Positions 51,149-58,731 of a stretch of 64,000 nt of DNA are shown in pieces (within the stretch, counting starts at the first letter, position 1; each line of letters begins with the position of its first letter). This stretch comes from Mucilaginibacter sp. (GTDB lineage Bacteria > Bacteroidota > Bacteroidia > Sphingobacteriales > Sphingobacteriaceae), in contig JAUCSE010000069.1 in the NCBI GenBank assembly GCA_030445275.1, forward strand, positions 62,001-126,000, in the 5' to 3' direction. The notes beneath the pieces are model-generated. The model did no database searches. It worked only from the letters and a program-made list of their open reading frames with translations, and was not told the DNA's origin. The position numbers and the translations under genes are program-made.

Positions 51149-51964
51149 ATGGACTACAGGGAAGAAAATAACTATCCGAAAGCGTTTTTGGCAACAGGCA
51201 TAATTTTGGCCGTGTTGATACTGGCATGTTATTTTATTGTGTTTAAAAATCCGCCAAAAATGGAGGATGGTACCGGCGGTATACTGGTAAATTACGGAAC
51301 CGTTGACGAAGGTATGGGCAGCGATTACATGAGCGTAGAAGAGCCTTCTGTAGCTGAAAAAGCAAACAAAACCAAGCCCGATAAGGTAACTCCTGAAAAG
51401 CCAAGTGAAGATAAGCCAACACCCGAAACCAGCGATAAAGCCGTAGTAACCCAAAATACCGAGGATGCTGCCGAAGTTGCAGCCCCCACCAAGAAACCAA
51501 CCAATACCGTAGCCGCGGCACAACCTACAAAGACACCTGCCAAGCCTACGGTAAATCAAAACGCGCTATACAAAGGCAAAGCCACAACCGGAACCGGCGA
51601 AGGTGACGGAACCGGCAACACACCCGGCAACCAGGGCAAGCCAACCGGAACAACGCTCACTAATAATTATAACGGAACTGGCTCTGGCAATGGCGGCAAT
51701 TTAAATTTAACTCAACGTAGTTTTGTTTCCCGCCCAACGGTTGACGACGGAAAACGCCATAGCGGCAAAATTGTTGTGGATATAGTGGTTGACAAGGATG
51801 GCTACGTAATACAAGCCACTGCAGGGGCACGCGGAACTACCATATCTGATGCCGGCCTGTTGCAAGCCTGCGAGGATGCCGTGCGTAAATCAAGATTCAA
51901 TGCATCTGATACCGCCCCCGAAAATCAAAAAGGTACCATGACCTTTGTATTTAAAGTAAACTAG
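51149..51964 (+). CDS. tonB: TonB-type energy transducer
   Basis: 271 residues. One membrane segment (about 12-30: AFLATGIILAVLILACYFIVF), then a long periplasm-spanning part rich in P, K, T and E (KTKPDKVTPEKPSEDKPTPE) and a Gly/Thr/Asn stretch. The last 80 residues resemble a TonB C-terminal domain: GKIVVDIVVDKDGYVIQATAGARGTTISDAGLLQACEDAVRKSRFN and a final beta strand GTMTFVFKVN. It would contact an outer-membrane receptor, most simply the barrel protein encoded at 46919. Confidence 0.87.
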   Translation: MDYREENNYPKAFLATGIILAVLILACYFIVFKNPPKMEDGTGGILVNYGTVDEGMGSDYMSVEEPSVAEKANKTKPDKVTPEKPSEDKPTPETSDKAVVTQNTEDAAEVAAPTKKPTNTVAAAQPTKTPAKPTVNQNALYKGKATTGTGEGDGTGNTPGNQGKPTGTTLTNNYNGTGSGNGGNLNLTQRSFVSRPTVDDGKRHSGKIVVDIVVDKDGYVIQATAGARGTTISDAGLLQACEDAVRKSRFNASDTAPENQKGTMTFVFKVN

Positions 51965-51965
51965 A

Positions 51966-52069
51966 AGTCAGTTTGCAGTTTTGAGTTTGCAGTTTGCACT
52001 TCCAAACGATAGCTTTGCTGCCCGGTAATGCTCTTAAGTAAACTGCAAACCGGCAACTGCAAACTCAAA
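51966..52069. repeat. Word-repeat hairpin between tonB and folC
   Basis: The left arm (51966-52000) contains AGTTTGCAG twice (GTCAGTTTGCAGTTTTGAG, then TTTGCAGTTTGCACTT). The right arm (52036-52069) carries the complements AAGTAAACTGCAAACCGGC and AACTGCAAACTC. It uses the same word as the hairpin before tonB; GCAACTGCAAACT occurs at 51130-51142 and again at 52053-52065. Confidence 0.8.
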
Positions 52070-53380
52070 ATGGACTACAACGCAACCATTCAATACCTAT
52101 ACACCCAACTACCTATGTTTACGCGCGATGGCGCGTCGGCTTTTAAAAAGGATCTGACCAATACGATTGAGCTTTGTAAACGTCTTGACGATCCTCAAAA
52201 TCATTTTAAAAGCGTGCATATAGCAGGCACCAATGGCAAGGGCTCTACATCGCACATGCTGGCGGCTGTTTTGCAAATCGCTGGATATAAAACGGGCTTA
52301 TATACCTCACCGCATTTAAAAGATTTCAGAGAACGCATCCGGGTGAACGGGCAAATGATCAGCGAACAAACGGTTATTGATTTTGTGGCCGCTCATCATA
52401 CTGATTTTGATGAGGTGGCCCCTTCCTTTTTTGAAATGACCGTAGCCCTGGCTTTTGATGTTTTCGCAAAGGAGAAGGTAGATATCGCTATTGTTGAGGT
52501 CGGTCTGGGTGGCCGTTTGGATTCTACTAACATCATTACCCCACTCCTTTCGGTGATCACCAACATAGGCTGGGATCACATGAATATGCTTGGCGATACC
52601 CTGCAACTGATAGCAGGCGAAAAAGCAGGCATCATTAAACCCGGCATCCCCGTAATTGTTGGCGAGCTGCAACCCGAAACCGCGCAGGTGTTTATTGATA
52701 AAGCCAAACAGGAAGGCAGCCCTATTGAGTTTGCATCTGAATCCTGGAACATTGAAGAAAATTCAAAGGTCAAAATCCAAAACTCAGAAACACAGATTGA
52801 ATACACTAATCTGGATATAACTCATCACTCACAACTCACAACTTACTATTTACAGCTTGACCTCACTGGTACCTATCAGCGCAAAAATGTAAAAACGGTT
52901 TTGTCGGCTGTTGATGAATTGCGCTTACAGGGTTTTATCATAACCGATGCTCATATAGCAACCGCCTTAAAACAGGTAAAAACTTTGACAGGCTTGCACG
53001 GCCGCTGGGAAGTTTTAAATACCCAACCCCTCACCATTTGCGATACCGGGCACAACCCCGATGGCATACAGGAAGTTGTCAAAAACATTGCCGCAGTTGA
53101 TTATCAGCAACTGCATTTTGTAATAGGTATGGTGAACGATAAGGATATAACCAAGGTTTTAGCTATGTTGCCAACCAATGCCATCTATTATTTCTGCAAG
53201 CCGGATATTCCGCGTGGACTGGATGCAGAAAGTATAAAGCAGCAGGCCGAGAGCTTTGGCTTACACGGCCAGACTTACCCATCAGTAAAAATAGCATTGC
53301 AATCGGCACAAAGCAATGCCGGGAATAATGACCTTGTTTTTGTTGGCGGCAGCACCTTTGTGGTAGCCGAGGTGGTGTGA
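52070..53380 (+). CDS. folC: Bifunctional folylpolyglutamate synthase/dihydrofolate synthase
   Basis: 436 residues from ATG 52070; an upstream ATG at 52028 lies in the repeat arm. P-loop GTNGKGST at 53-60, then TSPHLKDFRERIRVNG, the ATP/Mg segment FFEMTVALAFDVFAKEKVDIAIVEVGLGGRLDSTN and GWDHMNMLGDTLQLIAGEKAGIIK are all characteristic. The C-terminal ligase domain has GRWEVL and CDTGHNPDG. The enzyme adds glutamate to folates. A stretch at residues 229-261 (nt 52754-52852) looks inserted into a loop before LDLTGTYQ and is coded by DNA resembling the intergenic word repeats. Last gene of the cluster. Confidence 0.95.
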   Translation: MDYNATIQYLYTQLPMFTRDGASAFKKDLTNTIELCKRLDDPQNHFKSVHIAGTNGKGSTSHMLAAVLQIAGYKTGLYTSPHLKDFRERIRVNGQMISEQTVIDFVAAHHTDFDEVAPSFFEMTVALAFDVFAKEKVDIAIVEVGLGGRLDSTNIITPLLSVITNIGWDHMNMLGDTLQLIAGEKAGIIKPGIPVIVGELQPETAQVFIDKAKQEGSPIEFASESWNIEENSKVKIQNSETQIEYTNLDITHHSQLTTYYLQLDLTGTYQRKNVKTVLSAVDELRLQGFIITDAHIATALKQVKTLTGLHGRWEVLNTQPLTICDTGHNPDGIQEVVKNIAAVDYQQLHFVIGMVNDKDITKVLAMLPTNAIYYFCKPDIPRGLDAESIKQQAESFGLHGQTYPSVKIALQSAQSNAGNNDLVFVGGSTFVVAEVV

Positions 53381-53555
53381 GTTAATTGCTGAGTTATTGA
53401 TTTATTGAATAGAAAGCTCTTTACCACTCTGCAAATTCTGGTTCAAACAAATTCAGAAAATTATGCTTAATACTTAACGAAATATTTACTTTCATTATCT
53501 GTATAAAGTTCTATTTTAGCTTTTCTTAAAATCAACATACCTCACGTTATTATAT

Positions 53556-54548
53556 ATGACATATCTACCATCAGCAAACAGATATCAAAAAATGCAATAC
53601 CGTCGCTGCGGCAACAGCGGCATCAAGCTTCCGGCTATTTCGCTGGGTTTATGGCACAATTTCGGGCATGTGGATGTTACCGAAACTTACCGCAAAATTT
53701 TACACCTGGCTTTTGACAGCGGCATCACCCATTTTGACCTGGCTAATAATTACGGTCCGCCTCAGGGCTCGGCCGAAGAAAATTTTGGCCGTATCTTAAA
53801 AGAAGATTTTCGTGGCTACCGCGATGAGATGATCATATCAAGCAAAGCCGGTTATACCATGTGGGATGGCCCTTATGGCGATTGGGGTTCAAAAAAATAC
53901 CTGGTTGCCAGTCTTGACCAAAGTTTGAAACGCATGGATCTTGACTATGTGGATATTTTTTATCACCACCGCCCTGATCCTGAAACACCATTAGAGGAAA
54001 CCATGGCATCTCTTGATCTGATCGTTCGCCAGGGTAAGGCTTTGTATGCCGGTATCTCCAATTATCCTGCTGAAGAAGCCGCAAAAGCTATCGCTATTTT
54101 AAAGGAATTGGGAACCCCATGTTTAATTCATCAGCCTAAATACTCCATGTTCGTTCGTGACTCGGAAGAAGGCTTATTGGACGTATTGGGTAACACCGGT
54201 GTAGGCTGTATACCGTTTTCGCCATTGGCACAAGGCTTACTGACCAATAAATACCTGCATGGCATTCCGGAAGATTCAAGGGCCGCAAAATCAACCGGTT
54301 TCCTGCAAACCAGCCAGATAACCGAAGAAAGATTAACTCAGATAAAACAATTGAATGAGTTGGCCTTGAAACGCGGGCAATCACTGGCACAAATGGCGCT
54401 GGCCTGGCTGCTTAAGGACGATAGAGTAACCTCTGTATTAATCGGAGCAAGCCGTGCCGAGCAACTGGCCGATTCATTAAAGGCATTGGATAATATCGTA
54501 TTCTCGGCTGATGAATTAGGGCAGATAGAGAAGATATTGGCCCTCTAG
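53556..54548 (+). CDS. Aldo/keto reductase, L-glyceraldehyde-3-phosphate reductase type
   Basis: 330 residues forming a (beta/alpha)8 barrel. Catalytic tetrad D61 (THFDLANNYG), Y66, K97 (ISSKAGY) and H137 (IFYHHRPD). MQYRRCGNSGIKLPAISLGLWHNFG, YGPPQGSAEENFGRIL and MWDGPYGDWGSKKYL are typical for the YghZ/Gpr subgroup that reduces L-glyceraldehyde 3-phosphate and methylglyoxal with NADPH. Start at 53556 or the ATG at 53592 (MQYRR). It stands alone and is followed by a GC-rich hairpin and a REP-like element. Confidence 0.92.
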   Translation: MTYLPSANRYQKMQYRRCGNSGIKLPAISLGLWHNFGHVDVTETYRKILHLAFDSGITHFDLANNYGPPQGSAEENFGRILKEDFRGYRDEMIISSKAGYTMWDGPYGDWGSKKYLVASLDQSLKRMDLDYVDIFYHHRPDPETPLEETMASLDLIVRQGKALYAGISNYPAEEAAKAIAILKELGTPCLIHQPKYSMFVRDSEEGLLDVLGNTGVGCIPFSPLAQGLLTNKYLHGIPEDSRAAKSTGFLQTSQITEERLTQIKQLNELALKRGQSLAQMALAWLLKDDRVTSVLIGASRAEQLADSLKALDNIVFSADELGQIEKILAL

Positions 54549-54566
54549 CCCCGCCAACTGGCGGGG
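54549..54566 (+). terminator. GC-rich hairpin behind the aldo/keto reductase gene
   Basis: CCCCGCC-AACT-GGCGGGG begins right at the stop codon (TAG at 54546-54548). No T run follows. A similar CCCCGCC...GGCGG hairpin stands at about 10954. Confidence 0.6.
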
Positions 54567-54620
54567 GAACTGACTTGCACTTGATTATAACAAGTGTAAG
54601 CCACACCATTATATCTAATT

Positions 54621-54698
54621 GTCATCCTGAACGTAGTGAAGGATCTATTCGTAACCCTGCATATAGGAGAATAGATGCTTCGCTACGCTCAGCATGAC
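54621..54698. repeat. REP-like element, family B, key-swapped copy
   Basis: The left arm is GTCATCC...GGATCT but with loop TGAACGTAGTGAA, which elsewhere belongs to ATGC arms. The right arm on the minus strand is GTCATGC...GCATCT with loop TGAGCGTAGCGAA. It lies 22 nt upstream of the oxidoreductase ATG. Confidence 0.85.
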
Positions 54699-54720
54699 AA
54701 AGTTTTTAAAACACCTGTAT

Positions 54721-55692
54721 ATGAGCAATATCAATTGGGGCATTATTGGTTGCGGTGACGTAACCGAAGTTAAAAGCGGACCTGCATTTAAAAAAATAGC
54801 AGATAGCAATCTGATAGCCGTAATGCGTCGTGATGCTGCCAAAGCTGCTGACTACGCTCAAAGACATCTGGTAAGCCAATGGTATAGTGATGCTGATAAA
54901 TTAATGGACGAAGCTGGTGTAAATGCCATTTATATTGCAACACCGCCTTCCTCTCACCTCGAATATGCCCTAACTGCCTTAAAAAAAGGGCTTAATGTAT
55001 ATGTGGAAAAACCGGTTACCCGCAATGCCGCCGAGGCCCGCGCTATGGCCGAAGCTGTAAAACAGGGAAATTCTAAATTAACAGTGGCCCACTATCGCCG
55101 CGCAGTGCCCATGTTTTTGGTAGTGAAAGACCTGATAGATAAACAAAAGATAGGCGACATATGCACGGTACAGATCAGGATGTGGCAAAGCCGCAAGCCC
55201 GCTCTGATTGCTAAGGTTAAGGATAACTGGCGTGTTAATCCGGAGTTGTCAGGCGGTGGATATTTTCATGACCTTGCCCCCCACCAGCTCGACCTGATGT
55301 TGTTTTATTTTGGCGAGCCTGAAAAGTATCACGGTTTTTCACTCAATCAATCAAACTCCACCACCGCCGATGACCATGTTTGCGGACAGATACTGTTCAA
55401 AAACAAAGTTGTGGTTAATGGTTCCTGGTGTTTTAATGTAGCCGAAAATCAAACCACAGATACCTGCGAGATCATTGGAACCAAAGGTAAAATCACGTTT
55501 CCGTTCTTTGGCAATTATGTGAGCTGGAAAACCGACACGGAGGATGAAACGATAACCTTTCAGCATCCGCAACACATCCAACAACCCATGATCGAAAAAA
55601 TAGTAGCCTATTTTAAAAACGAGGGCCCAAACCCCTGCACCATTGAGGAAGCTATTGTATTAATGGATATTATGGATGCGTTTACTAAATAG
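54721..55692 (+). CDS. Gfo/Idh/MocA family oxidoreductase
   Basis: 323 residues from ATG 54721. The nucleotide-binding motif WGIIGCGDVTE opens the Rossmann domain, followed by YIATPPSSHLEYALTALKKGLNVYVEKPVTRN with the conserved E-K-P. AHYRRAVPMFL and GGYFHDLAPHQLDLMLFYFG carry the catalytic-type H/D residues of the C-terminal domain. Members oxidise or reduce sugars and related polyols with NAD(P). Substrate not predictable. A further start upstream at 54694 would lie in the repeat element and is rejected. Confidence 0.93.
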   Translation: MSNINWGIIGCGDVTEVKSGPAFKKIADSNLIAVMRRDAAKAADYAQRHLVSQWYSDADKLMDEAGVNAIYIATPPSSHLEYALTALKKGLNVYVEKPVTRNAAEARAMAEAVKQGNSKLTVAHYRRAVPMFLVVKDLIDKQKIGDICTVQIRMWQSRKPALIAKVKDNWRVNPELSGGGYFHDLAPHQLDLMLFYFGEPEKYHGFSLNQSNSTTADDHVCGQILFKNKVVVNGSWCFNVAENQTTDTCEIIGTKGKITFPFFGNYVSWKTDTEDETITFQHPQHIQQPMIEKIVAYFKNEGPNPCTIEEAIVLMDIMDAFTK

Positions 55693-55727
55693 AGGATATT
55701 TCGATTATCTCATTTATAACCCCAACA

Positions 55728-55828
55728 CGTCATTGCTGCGAGGTACGAAGCAATCTCTATGCTTATACAGAGCGAACTTGAATAATTGACCTGCTGATGT
55801 AGAGATTGCTTCGTACCCCGCAATGACG
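55728..55828. repeat. REP-like element, family A
   Basis: The left arm is GTCATTGCTGCGAGGTACGA with a 3-nt insertion (CTG) in the loop, closing on GCAATCT. The right arm on the minus strand is GTCATTGCGGGGTACGAAGC then AATCT. Between convergent genes. Confidence 0.85.
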
Positions 55829-55863
55829 CGTAAAGTAGTTTAACGCGTTAAGGCAACAAATTA

Positions 55864-56040
55864 TCAACCCTTCTTTTTAGGCACTTTAGCGCCTTCCTTA
55901 CGTGCCTCAGATAAGCCGATAGCTACAGCCTGTTTTCTGCTGGTTACCTTTTTACCGCTGCCACTTTTAAGTTTACCTTCTTTCATTTCGTGCATGGTTT
56001 TTTCAACTTTCTCCCCTGCTTTTTCCGAATACTTTGCCAT
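55864..56040 (-). CDS. DUF6496-type small basic protein
   Basis: 58 residues, easily missed because of its size. The translation runs MAKYSEKAGEKVEKTMHEMK, then EGKLKSGSGKKVTSRKQAVA, then IGLSEARKEGAKVPKKKG. It is very rich in lysine. The SGSGKKVTSRKQAVAIGLSEAR segment matches the DUF6496 type of small proteins widespread in Bacteroidota and Proteobacteria, which often carry the same SRKQAIAIALSEAR core. Function is unknown; the composition suggests nucleic-acid contact. Start ATG at 56040. It converges on the oxidoreductase gene with a REP-like element between. Confidence 0.88.
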   Translation of the reverse strand: MAKYSEKAGEKVEKTMHEMKEGKLKSGSGKKVTSRKQAVAIGLSEARKEGAKVPKKKG

Positions 56041-56248
56041 AATTTTAGTTTTAAGTAGATAATATTAATCTGTACAAAATATTTGCCAAAACTATCTGTG
56101 CCAATTTTTGAGCGCGGAAACATCCCTGGCTTTGAATTATAAAAAAATAAAAAGGATAAATTTATTGTACCCCAATTATTGTTATCTTCAAACATCAGAT
56201 AAGGATCTATGTTCTGTCACCAATTAAAAACGTTGAAACTCCATTGAT

Positions 56249-57343
56249 ATGCCCACAAAAAAACTAATTGCACCTTTTTACGAACGACTTGCATTAACAT
56301 TAATAGGCTTTCTTGCACTTGGGTACCTCGTTGTTGTAGGCAAAGACATACTTGACCCCATGGTATTTGGGTTTATATTTGCCATACTGCTATTACCGGT
56401 TTCCAATTTTTTAGAGAAAAAATGCCGTCTTCCACGCAGTGCATCTTCCCTGGTGTCCATATTATTGTTGATAGGGCTAGTTTTTGGCATATTGTACCTG
56501 GTAGGCTCGCAAATATCAAAGGTAGCCAGCGATTGGCCAATGCTTCAAACCCAGGTAAAACAGTCACTGCATGACCTGCAGGATTGGGTACAATCAGCCT
56601 TTCACATCAATGCCGAGAAGCAAATGAACTACGTTGACAGCACTGCCAAAAAAATCATGGACTCTGGTACCGATGTACTGGGCACAACCTTCGGGGCTAT
56701 ATCATCACTGATGCTTTTTTATGTATTCATTATGATATTTACTTTTTTTATATTGCTTTACAGGCGCTTATTAATCCGCTTTATCATCTGGGTTTTTCGC
56801 GATGAAAACGAGCATGTAGTGATGGATATTGTAGTGAATATTCAATCCATATTAAGGCAATACATATTGGGTTTACTTTTAGAAATGGTAATTGTAGCTA
56901 CAGTAGCCGTTAGCGTTTTCTTACTGATAGGTATAAAATATGCGGCATTGCTGGGTATTATAGTAGGCTTGTTTAATATTATTCCATATATCGGCATTTT
57001 TACCGCTTTACTCCTTAGCGCCATCATAACCTTTGCAACGGGCAACGTTAAAGACACTTTAATAGTAATTGGCAGTGTAATAGGCATACATGCCGTAGAT
57101 GCCAACTTCCTGCTGCCTACGATCGTAGGTTCAAAAGTAAGGCTTAACGCGCTGATATCATTTATTGGTATTATTATAGGCGAAATGATATGGGGTCTTT
57201 CAGGTATGTTTTTATCTATACCCATTATTGCCATTTTCAAGATCATATTTGACCGTATTGAGAGCCTGAAACCATGGGGTTACCTGCTTGGCAGCGATTA
57301 CGAATATAAAAAATCAGCCCCCGCAGAAATGAAGGTTGAGTAA
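56249..57343 (+). CDS. AI-2E family transporter (PerM/TqsA-like)
   Basis: 364 residues with about eight membrane segments. N-terminal GFLALGYLVVVGKDILDPMVFGFIFAILLLPVSNFLEKK and C-terminal IVGLFNIIPYIGIFTALLLSAIITF, then HAVDANFLLPTIVGSKVRLNALISFIGIIIGEMIWGLSGMFLSIPIIAI are the signatures of the AI-2E family (formerly UPF0118). The family includes exporters of autoinducer-2 and Na+/H+ antiporters. The role here cannot be chosen. Confidence 0.93.
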   Translation: MPTKKLIAPFYERLALTLIGFLALGYLVVVGKDILDPMVFGFIFAILLLPVSNFLEKKCRLPRSASSLVSILLLIGLVFGILYLVGSQISKVASDWPMLQTQVKQSLHDLQDWVQSAFHINAEKQMNYVDSTAKKIMDSGTDVLGTTFGAISSLMLFYVFIMIFTFFILLYRRLLIRFIIWVFRDENEHVVMDIVVNIQSILRQYILGLLLEMVIVATVAVSVFLLIGIKYAALLGIIVGLFNIIPYIGIFTALLLSAIITFATGNVKDTLIVIGSVIGIHAVDANFLLPTIVGSKVRLNALISFIGIIIGEMIWGLSGMFLSIPIIAIFKIIFDRIESLKPWGYLLGSDYEYKKSAPAEMKVE

Positions 57344-57410
57344 CACCTTTGTGACAAAAAAAAATTATGATTTAAACCCGCTTACACTTAAAAGTTGTAA
57401 ACAATTATTA

Positions 57411-57418
57411 TAAATTTG
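57411..57418 (+). promoter_or_regulatory. Candidate -7 box TAAATTTG of CX2C protein gene 3
   Basis: TAAATTTGTT is identical to the candidate box before the first CX2C gene at 40177. TTA at 57388-57390 would be the -33 box with a 20-nt spacer. The ATG is 23 nt downstream of the box. Confidence 0.4.
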
Positions 57419-57440
57419 TTGTGTTAATACCCCTAGACTG

Positions 57441-57608
57441 ATGCAACTTGTATTTGACTCCTCACACCCTGTTTACCGGTGTAAAAAATGTAAACAAACC
57501 CTGCATGTTAGACGTAAGAGAAACGTAATTATTAAGAGTATTTTATTTTGGCTTCCCGTCAAAAAATTCTTTTGTCTGCGTTGTCTTAAAACACGCTATC
57601 ATATTTAA
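57441..57608 (+). CDS. Small double-CxxC protein 3 (CX2C-X27-CX2C family)
   Basis: 55 residues, the smallest of the three. The translation has CKKC, exactly 27 residues, then CLRC. The centre RKRNVIIKSILFWLPVKKFF matches RGFFVKNMLFFLPLKRYL of protein 1 and SWFLKNVFFFLNVRKYF of protein 2. It is highly basic (15 K or R). The gene is about 17 kb from the other two and is shorter than the usual annotation cut-off. It lies between the AI-2E transporter and the phosphodiesterase in the same direction, with its own candidate promoter. Role unknown. Confidence 0.72.
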   Translation: MQLVFDSSHPVYRCKKCKQTLHVRRKRNVIIKSILFWLPVKKFFCLRCLKTRYHI

Positions 57609-57703
57609 AATAATCACTGAGATTGGTTTGCTAAATTGTGAGCTATATCGTTAATTTAGTGATTTACCAATTGCAATACCTGCAATTGAAAAATCTATCG
57701 AAA

Positions 57704-58663
57704 ATGCGCTGTAAGCCAATCTCATTGATCATTTTATGCATCATATTGCCTCTTGTTACACTGGCCCAATCAAAACGGGAGCCGGCCTTTAAGTTCGTGC
57801 CTTTAGGTGTACTGGGCGGTATTGACGAAAGCAATCTATCAGCCTATATGCTAGCCGCCACAGACAGCAATAAATATATATGCCTTGATGCAGGCACCTT
57901 ACACTATGGTATTGAAAAAGCTGTGGCCAATAAAACGTTTACCGTACCCGGCAATCAGGTATTGAGGCAATACATCAAAGGCTATTTTATATCACATGCC
58001 CACCTTGATCATATTGCCGGGCTTATCATTAACTCGCCCGAAGACAGTGTTAAAAACATCTATGGCTTGCAAAACACCATTGAAACCATCAAAACTCATT
58101 ATTTTACGTGGGAAAGCTGGGCCAACTTTGCCGATCAGGGCGAAACACCTGCTTTAAAGAAATACCATTACCAGGTACTTACGCCTGGTAATGAAACAGC
58201 CATTGAAAATACCGATCTTCAGGTACAGGCATTCCCTTTAAGTCATTCTAATCTTATCAGCGCCGCTTTCCTGGTGCGAAGCAATGATGATTATGTTTTG
58301 TACTTAGGCGATACCGGGCCTGATGCTATTGAAAAAAGCACCAATCTGCAAAGCCTGTGGCAAGCTATTGCTCCGCTGATAAAAGACAAAAAGCTAAGAG
58401 CTATTTTGATTGAAGTATCGTTCCCAAATGAACAGCCCGATAAAACACTTTTTGGCCATTTAACCCCGCACTGGTTGATGGCCGAAATGGATAAGCTGGC
58501 CGCCCTTACCGGCTCGCAGCCGTTAAAAGGATTAAACATCGTGGTTACCCACCTTAAACCTCCGGCAAGCAGCATCAGTAAAATTAAAGAACAGCTTAAA
58601 GCAGCTAACACATGGCAATTAAACCTGGTATATCCTGTACAAGGGAAGGCGCTTAATTTTTAG
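57704..58663 (+). CDS. Secreted class II 3',5'-cyclic-nucleotide phosphodiesterase
   Basis: 319 residues from ATG 57704, which opens a Sec signal (MRCKPISLIILCIILPLVTLAQ); the reading from 57638 would bury it. The metallo-beta-lactamase motif H98-A-H100-L-D102-H103 in YFISHAHLDHIAGL is the class II cAMP phosphodiesterase hallmark, with LGDTGPDAIEK and VTHLKPP downstream. It hydrolyses cyclic nucleotides, here probably in the periplasm, like CpdP of Vibrio. Good match in length (about 320-330 residues). Confidence 0.9.
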   Translation: MRCKPISLIILCIILPLVTLAQSKREPAFKFVPLGVLGGIDESNLSAYMLAATDSNKYICLDAGTLHYGIEKAVANKTFTVPGNQVLRQYIKGYFISHAHLDHIAGLIINSPEDSVKNIYGLQNTIETIKTHYFTWESWANFADQGETPALKKYHYQVLTPGNETAIENTDLQVQAFPLSHSNLISAAFLVRSNDDYVLYLGDTGPDAIEKSTNLQSLWQAIAPLIKDKKLRAILIEVSFPNEQPDKTLFGHLTPHWLMAEMDKLAALTGSQPLKGLNIVVTHLKPPASSISKIKEQLKAANTWQLNLVYPVQGKALNF

Positions 58664-58731
58664 TAGCTCTTGGTATTGGAGATCGCCAAAAAATCTTTAA
58701 ATTTCCATCAGCCAAAACTAACCTCTGAATA

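Noticed and set aside
55983..56195. A 70-residue minus-strand frame beside the DUF6496 gene
   Set aside because: It overlaps the clearly recognisable DUF6496 frame in another phase and has no family features.
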